A stretch of 42,856 bases of DNA from Glutinoglossum americanum (taxonomy: Eukaryota; Ascomycota; Geoglossomycetes; Geoglossales; Geoglossaceae), in NCBI GenBank assembly GCA_020080175.1, contig JAGHQL010000042.1:111532-154387 (forward strand). Reading direction: 5' to 3'. Below are positions 10,861 to 19,313 of the stretch, in pieces. Position 1 is the first letter of the stretch. Each line of letters opens with the position of its first letter. Made by a program: the position numbers and the translations under genes. Under the pieces are notes generated by a model. It did no database searches and was not told the origin of the DNA. It was given only the letters and a program-made list of their open reading frames with translations.

Positions 10861-11369
10861 GGTTGGGTGTTCCGCAGATCCGGGCCCGCATACCGATACG
10901 ACCACTGATGGCGAAAAAGCCGAACCCAGCCAAGCGGAAACAGCCGGTAACCCACTACGAGGTGGAATGAGCTATGGCGTCCGGGCCGCCACGCGCGTAG
11001 GGACTCGAGAGAAGCCCATCCCTACTCAACCCAGTCTAATTCCCCAACAAAGGGTGGGAGTCTACGAGAGGGAATACCGCCCGTCCGCCCCAGATACGGC
11101 AATTAGAGCCAGCACAGTCGATCGGCTAGGATTAGGGCGAGAGTATACCAGGGTGGGGAAGCGTAAGAGGGACGCCACAAAAGTGCGAGCGAGTAGCTCG
11201 AGAGGAGAAGAAACGAAAGAAACGCAGGGTTAAAGAAGTGCGGGAGAGGAACCTGTGGATGAGACAGGCAGCCAAGGGCTAAGAAGCAGAAAGGCCCGAG
11301 CAGGCAGGCCCCCAAAGGTGTTACGAGGCCATCGTAGAGAGGAAAAAGATGGGAGGGGAGGACGGCGAA

Positions 11370-11478
11370 CCACCCGCCTCCAATCCAGCGCGGCGCCTCG
11401 GGTTCCCACCCATCTCCAGTCCAACGAGGCGGTTCGGATTCCCACCCGCCCCAAGGCCAACGAGGCACCCGGGATTCC
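11370..11478. repeat. Degenerate 36-bp tandem repeat, three copies
   Basis: Units begin CACCCGCC (11371), CACCCATC (11408) and CACCCGCC (11443) and carry CAA-GCG/GAGGCG and GG(G/A)TTCCC cores. The minus strand reads as repeated Trp-Glu-Pro-rich 12-residue units, but the unit length varies (37 and 35 bp), so I do not call a protein. Confidence 0.6.
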
Positions 11479-11566
11479 CGGATCCCCATAGCCCTATCTT
11501 CCCAAAAGCGCCTAACCCCTTTCCCTCCAGAAACCGCCGATACCTACAAAACACACCAACCGCTCA

Positions 11567-11621
11567 TCCTTCCCCCCTCGCGCCGTTGCGGTATACCCGC
11601 GACGGCGCGAGGGGGGAAGGA
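11567..11621 (+). repeat. Inverted repeat, hairpin family 2, copy C
   Basis: Arms 11567-11591 and 11597-11621 flank a TATAC centre. All 25 positions can pair in plus-strand RNA, one as U.G; 24 are Watson-Crick. This is the best-preserved copy and matches copy B beyond the core (CCCCCCT-GCGCCGTTGCGGTATA). No intron-like module follows it. Confidence 0.9.
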
Positions 11622-12440
11622 GAGGGCTAAGTCCCGTCCGCCACCTTCTGGTGCGAGATGCCTGCATACGGTTAAACGGCAACCACGGCGTCGACACCCG
11701 CATATTAGTCAAGCTCGAAGGGTCACCAGCGCACCGGAGTCCGGCTCGAGACCTAGATCCCGGGCAGCGAGGGCTTCTTGACGCGGCAACGTTCCAACGC
11801 TCGAACTTTAGGACCGAAAGGGGGGAGCATATCGCTCGTATAGGTCCAACTGCGTGGCCCATCACGCCTTGGAGGTGCAACGGGCGCCAGAGGGAATTGT
11901 GTCCCTGTCTGGAGTCCGAGGTGGCGGGCGGTGCGAAAATAGTGGGTCGGGAGGCGCGAGATGGGGAGTAATTCTCCTGTGCCATCTCCCGGTGCCTGGC
12001 GATGGGCATCCATCCCAGCCACCTCTCACCCCTGCACCCTTCGCCCGCGCCATTGCCCTCAGTCAACTACCTACCTCTTCGATAGTCTTCCTTTAGCAGT
12101 TCGGCTCTAGGTTGAGCTGGCACACCGTCGCTTCTGCCGCCCGGATACTCCCGCCCTGGGGGTGTGCTGTGGAGGTGATTTCTATGCAGTGGAAGTGGTA
12201 GCTAGTCATTAGTCATTCTCTTGGCAGGGGTAGCTTACCTACCGCGCCCACGACCTGCCTAATATAATCGTCCTTCTACCTACCGACGAACTCTTACCTC
12301 CACAGTATCTGCCCGGGGAGTTCCAGATCCTCCCCACAACATATCGCGAGCGGCCACATATGTGTTCGTGCGGGAGATCAAGTGCGCTCTACTCCAAGCG
12401 CACGTTGGGCGGGCCGCCATTCCTGTGCCCGCCCGACTTT

Positions 12441-12527
12441 GGGCAGTTTGAAGGCACTGAGCTGTGCAGTACTCCAACTTCATACTTCTTGCTCCGCACT
12501 GCATAGCTCGGTGCCTTCGAACTGCCC
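12441..12527 (+). repeat. Single-copy 30-bp hairpin, fully pairable as plus-strand RNA
   Basis: Left arm 12441-12470 (starts GGGCAGTTTGAAGGCACTGA) and right arm 12498-12527 (starts ACTGCATAGCTCGGTGCC) flank a 27-nt loop. Checked base by base: 27 Watson-Crick pairs and 3 G.U pairs, no mismatch, no bulge. As minus-strand RNA the same three positions would be A.C mismatches. The size and shape resemble a small-RNA precursor, but a MITE relic or recent inverted duplication is equally possible. It lies 323 bp upstream of the 2EXR-like gene, on the same strand. Confidence 0.85.
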
Positions 12528-12849
12528 TTCACCTAAACGTCGATTCTGGGGGTCCGCGTTTGCTCCGCTTTGTGTGGGCGGACATCGATCGTTCCGCCCG
12601 CAAACACCATCGTGCGTGGGCGGCCAGAACACAGGAGTGGGAGGTGGTAATTCTGGCGGCGGTGGCGGGTTGGGTAGTTCTGGGGGATGTATTGGTAGGC
12701 GGATTAATAGGAGAGTAAGGAGGACCCCTATGCGAGAGAGTATGAGAGATGCAAACAAGCTCTGGCGTGACCACGAACTCGGGTCACGCCCACACAAACC
12801 GATCCGATCCTGCATTTAGATTCTTAACACTAACAAACTCGCCAACACC

Positions 12850-13605
12850 ATGGAAGCAACCCACCGCCACGATCTGCCCGGACTATCCTTCCTCTCTCTT
12901 CCTCGTGAGATCCGAGATGAGATCTACTCTCTCGCCCTAAACATTCCGGCCTACAACCCCACAACGATGATACACATCCATCCTCGCCCCACTTCCGTCG
13001 GCTACTGGAACTCAGGCCCCCCCTATTTCTACAACGCCGTCAACTGCCAGCCATTCGCACCAAACACTGCTTTGCTCCGTGCCTCCCGGCTCATCTCCGC
13101 CGAGGCCGCAGGCCTCCTTTACACAAAACCGATATTCCATTTCGGCGATCTGGATGCCTGGGAAGTCCTTCATCTCTTCCTCCTCCGAATCGGCGAGTCG
13201 GGCCGCGCTAGACTCCACGAGATCCACATCCACGCTCCAACCCCAGAGCATTACGTCCGCACCCCGCGAGGCACGCTTGTCCTAGAATCCGTGGCCACTA
13301 ATTTCTGGCCCACGACGGACATGCCCAGGGAGGTGGATCCGGTGCTGAGAGAGACACTGGATATGCTGGCGGAGCTATCCACGGGAGGAGGCGGATTAAA
13401 GCGATTGCAATTGCGAATTCTGGGAAGGTATCCGATAGGCAGGCTTGAAGTGGTCAGGGAGGCCCTTGCGGATGCACCGGCGGAGGTGGTATATGATACC
13501 CAGTGGTGTGAGAACAGGGCGGAGGTGGAGGAGGCGCTGAGGGGGTGGGCATCGCTCGCTAGAGGACGGAGGGACAGAGGGGGTGGCAGCAACAGGTGGT
13601 GCTAG
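12850..13605 (+). CDS. 2EXR/F-box-like domain protein, intact single exon
   Basis: Encodes 251 residues. The N-terminal segment at about residues 12-30 (LSFLSLPREIRDEIYSLAL) is the signature (FxxLPxEIRxxIYxLAL) of the 2EXR/F-box-like proteins that are greatly expanded in Pezizomycotina. The rest is consistent with that family: a region ALLRASRLISAEAAGLLY around residues 75-92, where these proteins typically have a helix with LL-v-r-i-eaa--ly, and a Gly/Arg-rich tail. Function is unknown; some relatives are thought to act as F-box-like adaptors, but no partner can be inferred here. The start fits a good context (ACACCATGG) with CAC/ACA-rich leader. No intron is needed. It is the only clean coding unit in the first 16 kb. 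Confidence 0.85.
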   Translation: MEATHRHDLPGLSFLSLPREIRDEIYSLALNIPAYNPTTMIHIHPRPTSVGYWNSGPPYFYNAVNCQPFAPNTALLRASRLISAEAAGLLYTKPIFHFGDLDAWEVLHLFLLRIGESGRARLHEIHIHAPTPEHYVRTPRGTLVLESVATNFWPTTDMPREVDPVLRETLDMLAELSTGGGGLKRLQLRILGRYPIGRLEVVREALADAPAEVVYDTQWCENRAEVEEALRGWASLARGRRDRGGGSNRWC

Positions 13606-13851
13606 CCATGAATTCCAATAGGCACCCAACCACAACGGGTCTCCTTCGGTCTTCAGAGGCAGTCCAATGCCCACATTGCAAACTACCATACAGCCCGCAA
13701 TTGCATGTCCAGTCACATGGATATGCGACCAGCATCCAATACTCAACCCCAAAGATGACGCCAATTACTTTCGGTGTGATTACGGAGGCCAGAATCGAGC
13801 CCGGTACGGTCCAAACGCCTATCGAATCCACGACACCATAACTAGGCCAAC

Positions 13852-14039
13852 CAGCTACTGCACCACCACACCGACCCCAACTGCCCGACGACATGGCTCA
13901 GATCCCCGAGGGTTATCAGCGTCTCGATGGCAGCGACCGGTATCGGGCAAAGACAGTGAGGTTAAGGATCAGACTCAAAGCCTTCCATCTATTGCAGTAG
14001 CACCGCGGTGGACTTCACCGACAATCCAACAATGCCTGA
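13852..14039 (+). pseudogene. Truncated 5' duplicate of the sedolisin gene at 16705
   Basis: From 13892 the sequence reads ATGGCTCAGATCCC, then GGGTTA(T/C)CAGCG(T/C)CTCGATGGCAGC, the same as the intact gene at 16705 onward minus one short in-frame repeat (the SQIPQG segment). Similarity extends about 40 bp upstream of the ATG (CCAGC...CGACATGG) and downstream to the ATGCCTGA segment equivalent to residues 54-57 of the intact protein. Deletions and a premature stop separate the two matches, so it cannot make a peptidase. It ends exactly where the probable solo LTR begins, which suggests the element inserted into the copy. No convincing sedolisin sequence was found beyond the LTR. Confidence 0.75.
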
Positions 14040-14444
14040 TGTCACGGGTTCGTCCCATAACACTGTTGTTGTTTGTTTGTTGGCGTTCCTGGCGTTATCC
14101 ACGTGTTCGCTCAGCGAGCCTACCGGCTCACTTCTTAACACCTTATGCATATAAAGATCTGTTTCAATATATCACGTGTAGATTAGTCAGCGTGACGTGG
14201 TAATACACAGTTTCTTTAGAATCAATCAAGAACAACATCAACTACGGAACCGACCACGTCCGTACAGACACCTTTTCTCAACTAGCTAGTACTTGCTGAA
14301 AACTAGTTCGATCGACCCTGTCAATCCAACTAGATCTTCCCTCACTTACATTCCTCCCTCATACGGCCTCTTGTTCTTACTACCAAATAATAAGTTCGTT
14401 CTTCTGACAGCACTCTTACTCCATTCCACGCCTTATCCGTGACA
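14040..14444 (+). mobile_element. Probable solo LTR of a fungal LTR retrotransposon (405 bp)
   Basis: Begins TGTCACGG and ends CCGTGACA, an 8-bp terminal inverted repeat bounded by the canonical TG...CA. It contains a TATA-like TATAAAG at 14150-14156, as an LTR promoter would. The flanking pentamers (14035-14039 and 14445-14449) are near-identical, as expected of a target-site duplication. No internal region or second LTR was seen, so it reads as a solo LTR. The superfamily (Ty1/copia or Ty3/gypsy) cannot be told from an LTR alone. The near-matching flanks suggest an insertion of moderate age, later than the sedolisin duplication. Confidence 0.65.
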
Positions 14445-16566
14445 CCCGACCATATTTTGCGTGTCGTGTTGATCTCTAGAATACAGATCCACCGCTCGGA
14501 TGGAACGGGCATCGTATTCCGCATTCAATTACCTAGATTATTTGCGTTTTTCATTCGAGCATAAGAACCTTCGGGACCGCTCGTTCTCGTAGTATCTATT
14601 TTAGTTAATTGAATTCTATGCTTCTTACTATACAAGACTTCGAATCGCTTGTGTAATGACAGAATATATCAACTACTTTAGATACACCACTTCTAACTAG
14701 GAGAGCCTTCCAACAACGCCAAGCAGGATCCCAAGACCTTATGGTAGATTCCCTTGATCCCCTTGGTTCGACTTAGTAGTAGCGCTGCAGTAGCGATTTC
14801 GTGGACCGGCCGGCCATCCCATCAACATCATAGCATCCACAAAACCAACTTGAACAGCCCAGCTCACGGACGTCGCCTCATCTCATGTTTTGCTTGCCTC
14901 CAAACGCAAGCACCAAGGCAAACCAATAAACCGAAGTGTGAGGAGGCCAACTAGTTTCCGGAGGAAAGAGGGGATCCCTCCAAAATTCTCATGCATCCAT
15001 AACCATCTCCATCCACAAAGCAAAAAAGAGGGGGGATAACACTCAAAGCCCCACCACCACGGCGTTAGGTTCCAGATTGGCTAATTTAGTCTTCTAGAGA
15101 GAACCACCATGGGACCTGCCTAATACCCCCATCGGAAAAATAATTCACCCATCACCAAAATCAAGGTCGTCAGACCATGCCGCTGTGCCTGTACTTGCTG
15201 CTCCATGCCTCGCTCAGCCTGAGCGCAGCGAGTTTCAGTGGACAGCCTGAGAGCGGTGCACAGGGTACGTATAGATATATAATTTAAAATCCCAAGGGAG
15301 TACCGTATTTACAAGAGTATGGTTAGGCCTTAGGATATGCCACCGGCACTCTACGCATATAAGAACCATTGGGTTCGCCCCTCCTAATAGCTGGGTCGAT
15401 AGCAATTCAATTCTACCCTATGACTACAATTCTAACGCACATAGCCTGAAACGTAACACTTTCCACATTTCCCAAGGCCTGACACATGACTGCAGTTATC
15501 TCCAACGCGTACGCTAGTACTACCCGACACCTGGAGGTGCTCAACTCCATGGCCCTCTCCAGTGTCTGGCGGCGCAGGTAGAGACATACGAAAGTCGCCG
15601 GACCCGCTTCCGATCAATACCGATCTGAGAGAAGCAATAAGAAACCCAGCTTATCTACCTAGAATGCAGCTAGCGTCAATAATATGTATATGCATGCAAA
15701 CATACATAGAGGCTCGGTGTTAATGATGTATGACGCAGCTATTGAAAGGCTAGGCTACGGGCATGTAAATAGACGGGACGATGGAATTGAACTAGAACCA
15801 ACCGCCTAATGGGTGCTGTTGACATCATGGCGAGTTCCGCGGAATGCCCCAAAAGAGCTCTACCGCTTAGCGAAGATGCTACTGTAGCATCCAACAGTAG
15901 CCATCGTCGTCCAACACCGGGCTCGGTAGCACACGCCCTCCCCGCCGGACCGTCTAGATCAACGAAAGGCCATAGTCGAGAGATTCCAGTCGATCACCTG
16001 CCTGTTTCGGTTGATCTATATCAGAACCTGTTTGGAACGGGGTCCAGGTAAACCCAGATCTCGAGATAGCGAAGGCCTCCGAGTCCTGCCGCATACGTTG
16101 AGACGACTTGACAGGGGCGGAGTTTTTCAGCTTGCCGACGTTTTGCGCCCCGCCCTTTTCATTTCATTTCTTTTTTTTTTAGATGAGGCGGTCGACAGGA
16201 TATGCTTTTATTGCTGGGCCAGAACAAGAATCCAAAGCGGGGTAGGGCGACTTCCCACCAAGGCGAGATGGCCAACAGCCGGTTTAGATGGGGGTGATCG
16301 GCGGTTTCAGCTCAGCAGTCTATTGTGGCGTCTTTTGGCTGGCTGGTCGTCGGTAGGTTGTTGCCTGATTGATGGGGGCTTTATGCGATAAGGTAAGGCT
16401 GATGCAGGAAGAGGGGTATCAGAGTGTAAGGGCGGCGCAATATTGAGGCCGTTGGTGGTTACAGTAGCACCAACACTGTATCTTCCTGTTCGCTTGTTGG
16501 TTAGTCTTCCTTCATCCTTACTACACCAATACGGGTCAGGCTGGCCGCCGTATCTATTTCCCACAC
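14445..16566. other. No recognisable gene
   Basis: Mixed-composition sequence with no ORF of defensible family on either strand. It contains short AT-rich patches and a T10 run near 16170. Two ORFs (15809-16051 and 16011-16391, plus) have no recognisable domain and I treat them as chance. Confidence 0.5.
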
Positions 16567-16576
16567 TATATATATA
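16567..16576 (+). promoter_or_regulatory. TATA-like element upstream of the sedolisin gene
   Basis: TATATATATA lies 128 nt before the ATG at 16705, followed by a pyrimidine-rich stretch (CCCCTCTATTACC). Position and form fit a fungal core promoter; there is no direct evidence of use. Confidence 0.4.
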
Positions 16577-16704
16577 GGCCCCTCTATTACCTTCATTGGG
16601 AGATCAGCAAGCCGTTCTTGCAACTTTTCAACAAATACTTGCTGTGGTAATCTGCCTTGCACCAGCATACCGCTATTCCACCCATACCTCAACCGTTCCA
16701 CGAC

Positions 16705-18390
16705 ATGGCTCAGATTCCCCAGGGTTCTCAGATCCCTCAGGGTTACCAGCGCCTCGATGGCAGCAGCCGGCATCCCCAACAATCCGCGACGTTGCTTGGA
16801 CCTGCCGATGCCAACGAGAACGTTACGGTTACCATTGTGCTACGACGTCGCCCAGATGGACCACCGATGCCTGACCCCGAGTCGTATGTTAATACGCCAC
16901 CCTCTCAACGCCAGCGCTTGCCCGCAGATGAGTTTGCAGCTCTATATGGGGCATTACCTGCGGACATCGATAGGGTGACGGATTTCGCCAACTCTAACGA
17001 CCTTACGATTGTCGAATCCAATGCCGCACGGCGCACAGTCGCCCTTTCCGGGACGGTGGCCCAGTTTAACCAGGCATTTGCGGTGAACCTGTGTAACTAC
17101 GAACACGAAGTTGTACGCCGCCCCGGTGATGACCCCCAAGCCGAGACCTATCGCGGTCGAGACGGCTACATTCATGTCCCCGAAGATCTATCGGAGAGTA
17201 TCGTCGGGGTCTTTGGTCTTGATAACCGCCGCATCACAAAGCGCAACGGCGGAGATCCTCCCAACACGACAACCATAACGGTTCCACAGATCATGTCACT
17301 TTACAGATTCCCAACAAACTCTGCTGCAGGGCAGACCATCGGCATCTTTTCTGAAAACGGTTACTTGACGAGCGACATCACGGAGTACTACGCCACACTA
17401 CCTGGCCTCACAGCCCCCACCCTTACAGATGTTTCGATCGATGCGGACAACGACGGCACTCCCGATTCCGAAACTACTCAGGATATTTGCATTGCAGCTA
17501 CTGCTGCGCCGGGTGCCTCAATTGCAGTATACTTTACGAGAAATTCCCAAAAAGGATGGGTCGACCTAGTGCAGAGGGTCGCCCACCCAGACCCAGGCGA
17601 TCCTATCTGCTCAGTCCTCTCCTCCAGCTACTATGTCTCAAATGGCGATGATAAAAAAACCCTCGCTGACGAGGGTGTCAGCAGAGCTTGGGTTACAGCG
17701 TTGTCAATGGCATTTCGCGATGCGGCTGTGCAGGGTGTTACAGTTTGTATCGCATCCGGCGACACCGGCACAGAGTCGAAAGTTGGCGATGGCAAAGCTC
17801 ATGTTCAATACCCAGCCAGCGATCCATGGATACTGTCGGTTGGCGGAACGACGGTCGGCAATGTCAGCGGCGCGTCATTCAGCGAATACGTTTGGAACGA
17901 CACATTTTTCGGCGGCATCCCAGGCGCAACGGGTGGCGGCATCAGCGACTTTTTCCCGCTGCCTCCCTACCAAAGGAGGGCGGGCGTTCCCCCCTCGCTG
18001 AACGACAGGCACTCAGGACGCGGAGTCCCCGACGTGGCGGCCAACGCGAGCCCAAACAGCGGCTTCCCCGTGATCGTAGGCGGCGCCCCGGCCGTGGGCA
18101 ACGGAACGAGCGCATCGGCGCCGCTGTGGGCCGGGCTCATCGCCGTGATCAACGCGGCGATCGGGCACAACGTCGGATTCGTAAACCCCGCACTCTATAC
18201 GCTGGGCTCGTCCGCATTCCGGGATATCGTTGGAGCCCCGGGCCCCGCGGATAATGGGCTGAAAGGCGTGGCTGGGTATCCCGCTCATCCCGGGTGGGAT
18301 GCGTGTACGGGCTGGGGCAGCATCAACGGCACAGCGCTACTTGCGGGTCTACGGCGATTATTCTCCCCGGGCCATCATGATCCGCACTGA
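16705..18390 (+). CDS. Kumamolisin-type sedolisin (serine-carboxyl peptidase, family S53)
   Basis: Encodes 561 residues with no intron. Sedolisins are acid-active endopeptidases with a Ser-Glu-Asp triad. All key residues are visible: Glu256 and Asp260 in SETTQD, oxyanion Asp353 in SGDTG, nucleophile Ser469 in GTSASAP, and the C-terminal Ca-binding signature (Asp507-Ile508 and GWDxCTGWGSxxG, Asp532). Residues about 33-180 are the Pro-kuma_activ prodomain, opening LGPADANENVTVTIVLRRRP, a typical bacterial kumamolisin start. I chose ATG 16705 because the duplicate at 13892 begins at the same Met and upstream codons lack an ATG. Unlike most fungal secreted sedolisins (TPP1/SED type) it has no signal peptide. 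Bacterial-type sequence, no intron and no signal peptide suggest acquisition from bacteria, but the partial duplicate in flanking fungal DNA argues that it is resident, not contamination. Predicted active; location of the product is unclear. Confidence 0.92.
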   Translation: MAQIPQGSQIPQGYQRLDGSSRHPQQSATLLGPADANENVTVTIVLRRRPDGPPMPDPESYVNTPPSQRQRLPADEFAALYGALPADIDRVTDFANSNDLTIVESNAARRTVALSGTVAQFNQAFAVNLCNYEHEVVRRPGDDPQAETYRGRDGYIHVPEDLSESIVGVFGLDNRRITKRNGGDPPNTTTITVPQIMSLYRFPTNSAAGQTIGIFSENGYLTSDITEYYATLPGLTAPTLTDVSIDADNDGTPDSETTQDICIAATAAPGASIAVYFTRNSQKGWVDLVQRVAHPDPGDPICSVLSSSYYVSNGDDKKTLADEGVSRAWVTALSMAFRDAAVQGVTVCIASGDTGTESKVGDGKAHVQYPASDPWILSVGGTTVGNVSGASFSEYVWNDTFFGGIPGATGGGISDFFPLPPYQRRAGVPPSLNDRHSGRGVPDVAANASPNSGFPVIVGGAPAVGNGTSASAPLWAGLIAVINAAIGHNVGFVNPALYTLGSSAFRDIVGAPGPADNGLKGVAGYPAHPGWDACTGWGSINGTALLAGLRRLFSPGHHDPH

Positions 18391-19313
18391 TTGTAACACT
18401 CCTGGAAAGGGGAGGCTTCCGCGGTTGGGAATGCGAGGACTGGCTGGAAGCCTTGTTAAGGGGGCGTAGGTATGCGATTCGAGACTGGGCATGTACCGCT
18501 GGATAGGCTTCATTTCGATTACTGTGCTTTATATGGGCCTAGTCCTCTCATTGTCGTACCTGTTTTGGAACTCTATTAGGGGTCTCCGAGATCCGGCCAT
18601 AACATCCTGTATCTCTGCAACGGTCCTGTCCCTATATAGCCGTGCCAATTCCTTTAGTACTCAGCCCAACGAATCAAGTATATTTCCTATACCGTATGCT
18701 CTATATCCAACCATTGCTCTGCTGCACTTACTGAGACCTATAGTCATACTGACTGCGCTGTGTATTGGGGCGGGTGAATTCGGACCAGGTGGACGTGGCA
18801 TATCAACTGCCGACCTAGTTAGGGTGTCTGGTGTAAACCCGAAAATCACCCCGGTGAGCCTGGTGGCGGGAACGGCTAGGCGACGATATCAAAGGCGAAC
18901 CTTCAGCCCTTCGGGCCCTTGTTCTAACTTGAGGCTTTGCTTTATATCAGCCAAGAGCCATATAGAAATGTTGACTGAAAACGAATTAAATGAATTTCCG
19001 TACAGGCATAATTTGGCTGGCTAACTTACAGACCGGCAACGCCATATCGACCCAACTCCTTTCCCACGATCTTAGCCCTTCCTCACCGGTAAGAAATCAC
19101 AATCTAGGGCGAGACGATGCGTAGTAGTGGTACTTATTAGCAATCAGATTTGGTAGCTAATATGTCGACCTTACTAATCCGAAGGATTAGGAATATGTCG
19201 GCGATAGCCACCGCCAATTCCGTAACATTACATATATTTTAGCCAGAGCTTAGGACCGCCCAACTAAGAACTGTCCTCGGCAGTAATGATCTCCAATCCA
19301 AAAGCAGGCCAGG
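18391..19313. other. No recognisable gene between the sedolisin and the terpene cyclase
   Basis: A plus-strand ORF (18491-19024, 177 residues) has two hydrophobic stretches but no recognised domain, and its codon pattern looks random; I do not call it. The part from about 19080 to 19260 is AT-rich with many CTA/TAG steps and reads as decayed intergenic DNA. Confidence 0.5.

Larger units (their letters stand above)
136..12440. other. Gene-poor, GC-rich, repeat- and hairpin-rich region without an intact gene
   Basis: I find no intact gene here. The many open frames overlap on both strands, start arbitrarily and show no domain, as expected of GC-rich DNA. What can be supported is listed separately: orphan intron-like modules, inverted repeats, tandem arrays, duplicated segments and one decayed helicase piece. 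The stretches between those entries (for example 1792-2220, 2271-3345, 3484-4494, 5511-5795, 9164-9399, 9435-10545 and 11622-12440) show nothing I can name. The intron-like modules suggest that spliced genes once lay here and have decayed. Confidence 0.6.

Noticed and set aside
10177-10905. 242-residue minus-strand ORF with repeated AHPHPAPDWWDAKPPGH-like peptide
   Set aside because: It is the translation of a 101-bp array whose period is not a multiple of three; the frame shifts from unit to unit.
18491-19024. 177-residue ORF with two hydrophobic stretches
   Set aside because: No family, random-looking codons and no conserved context.
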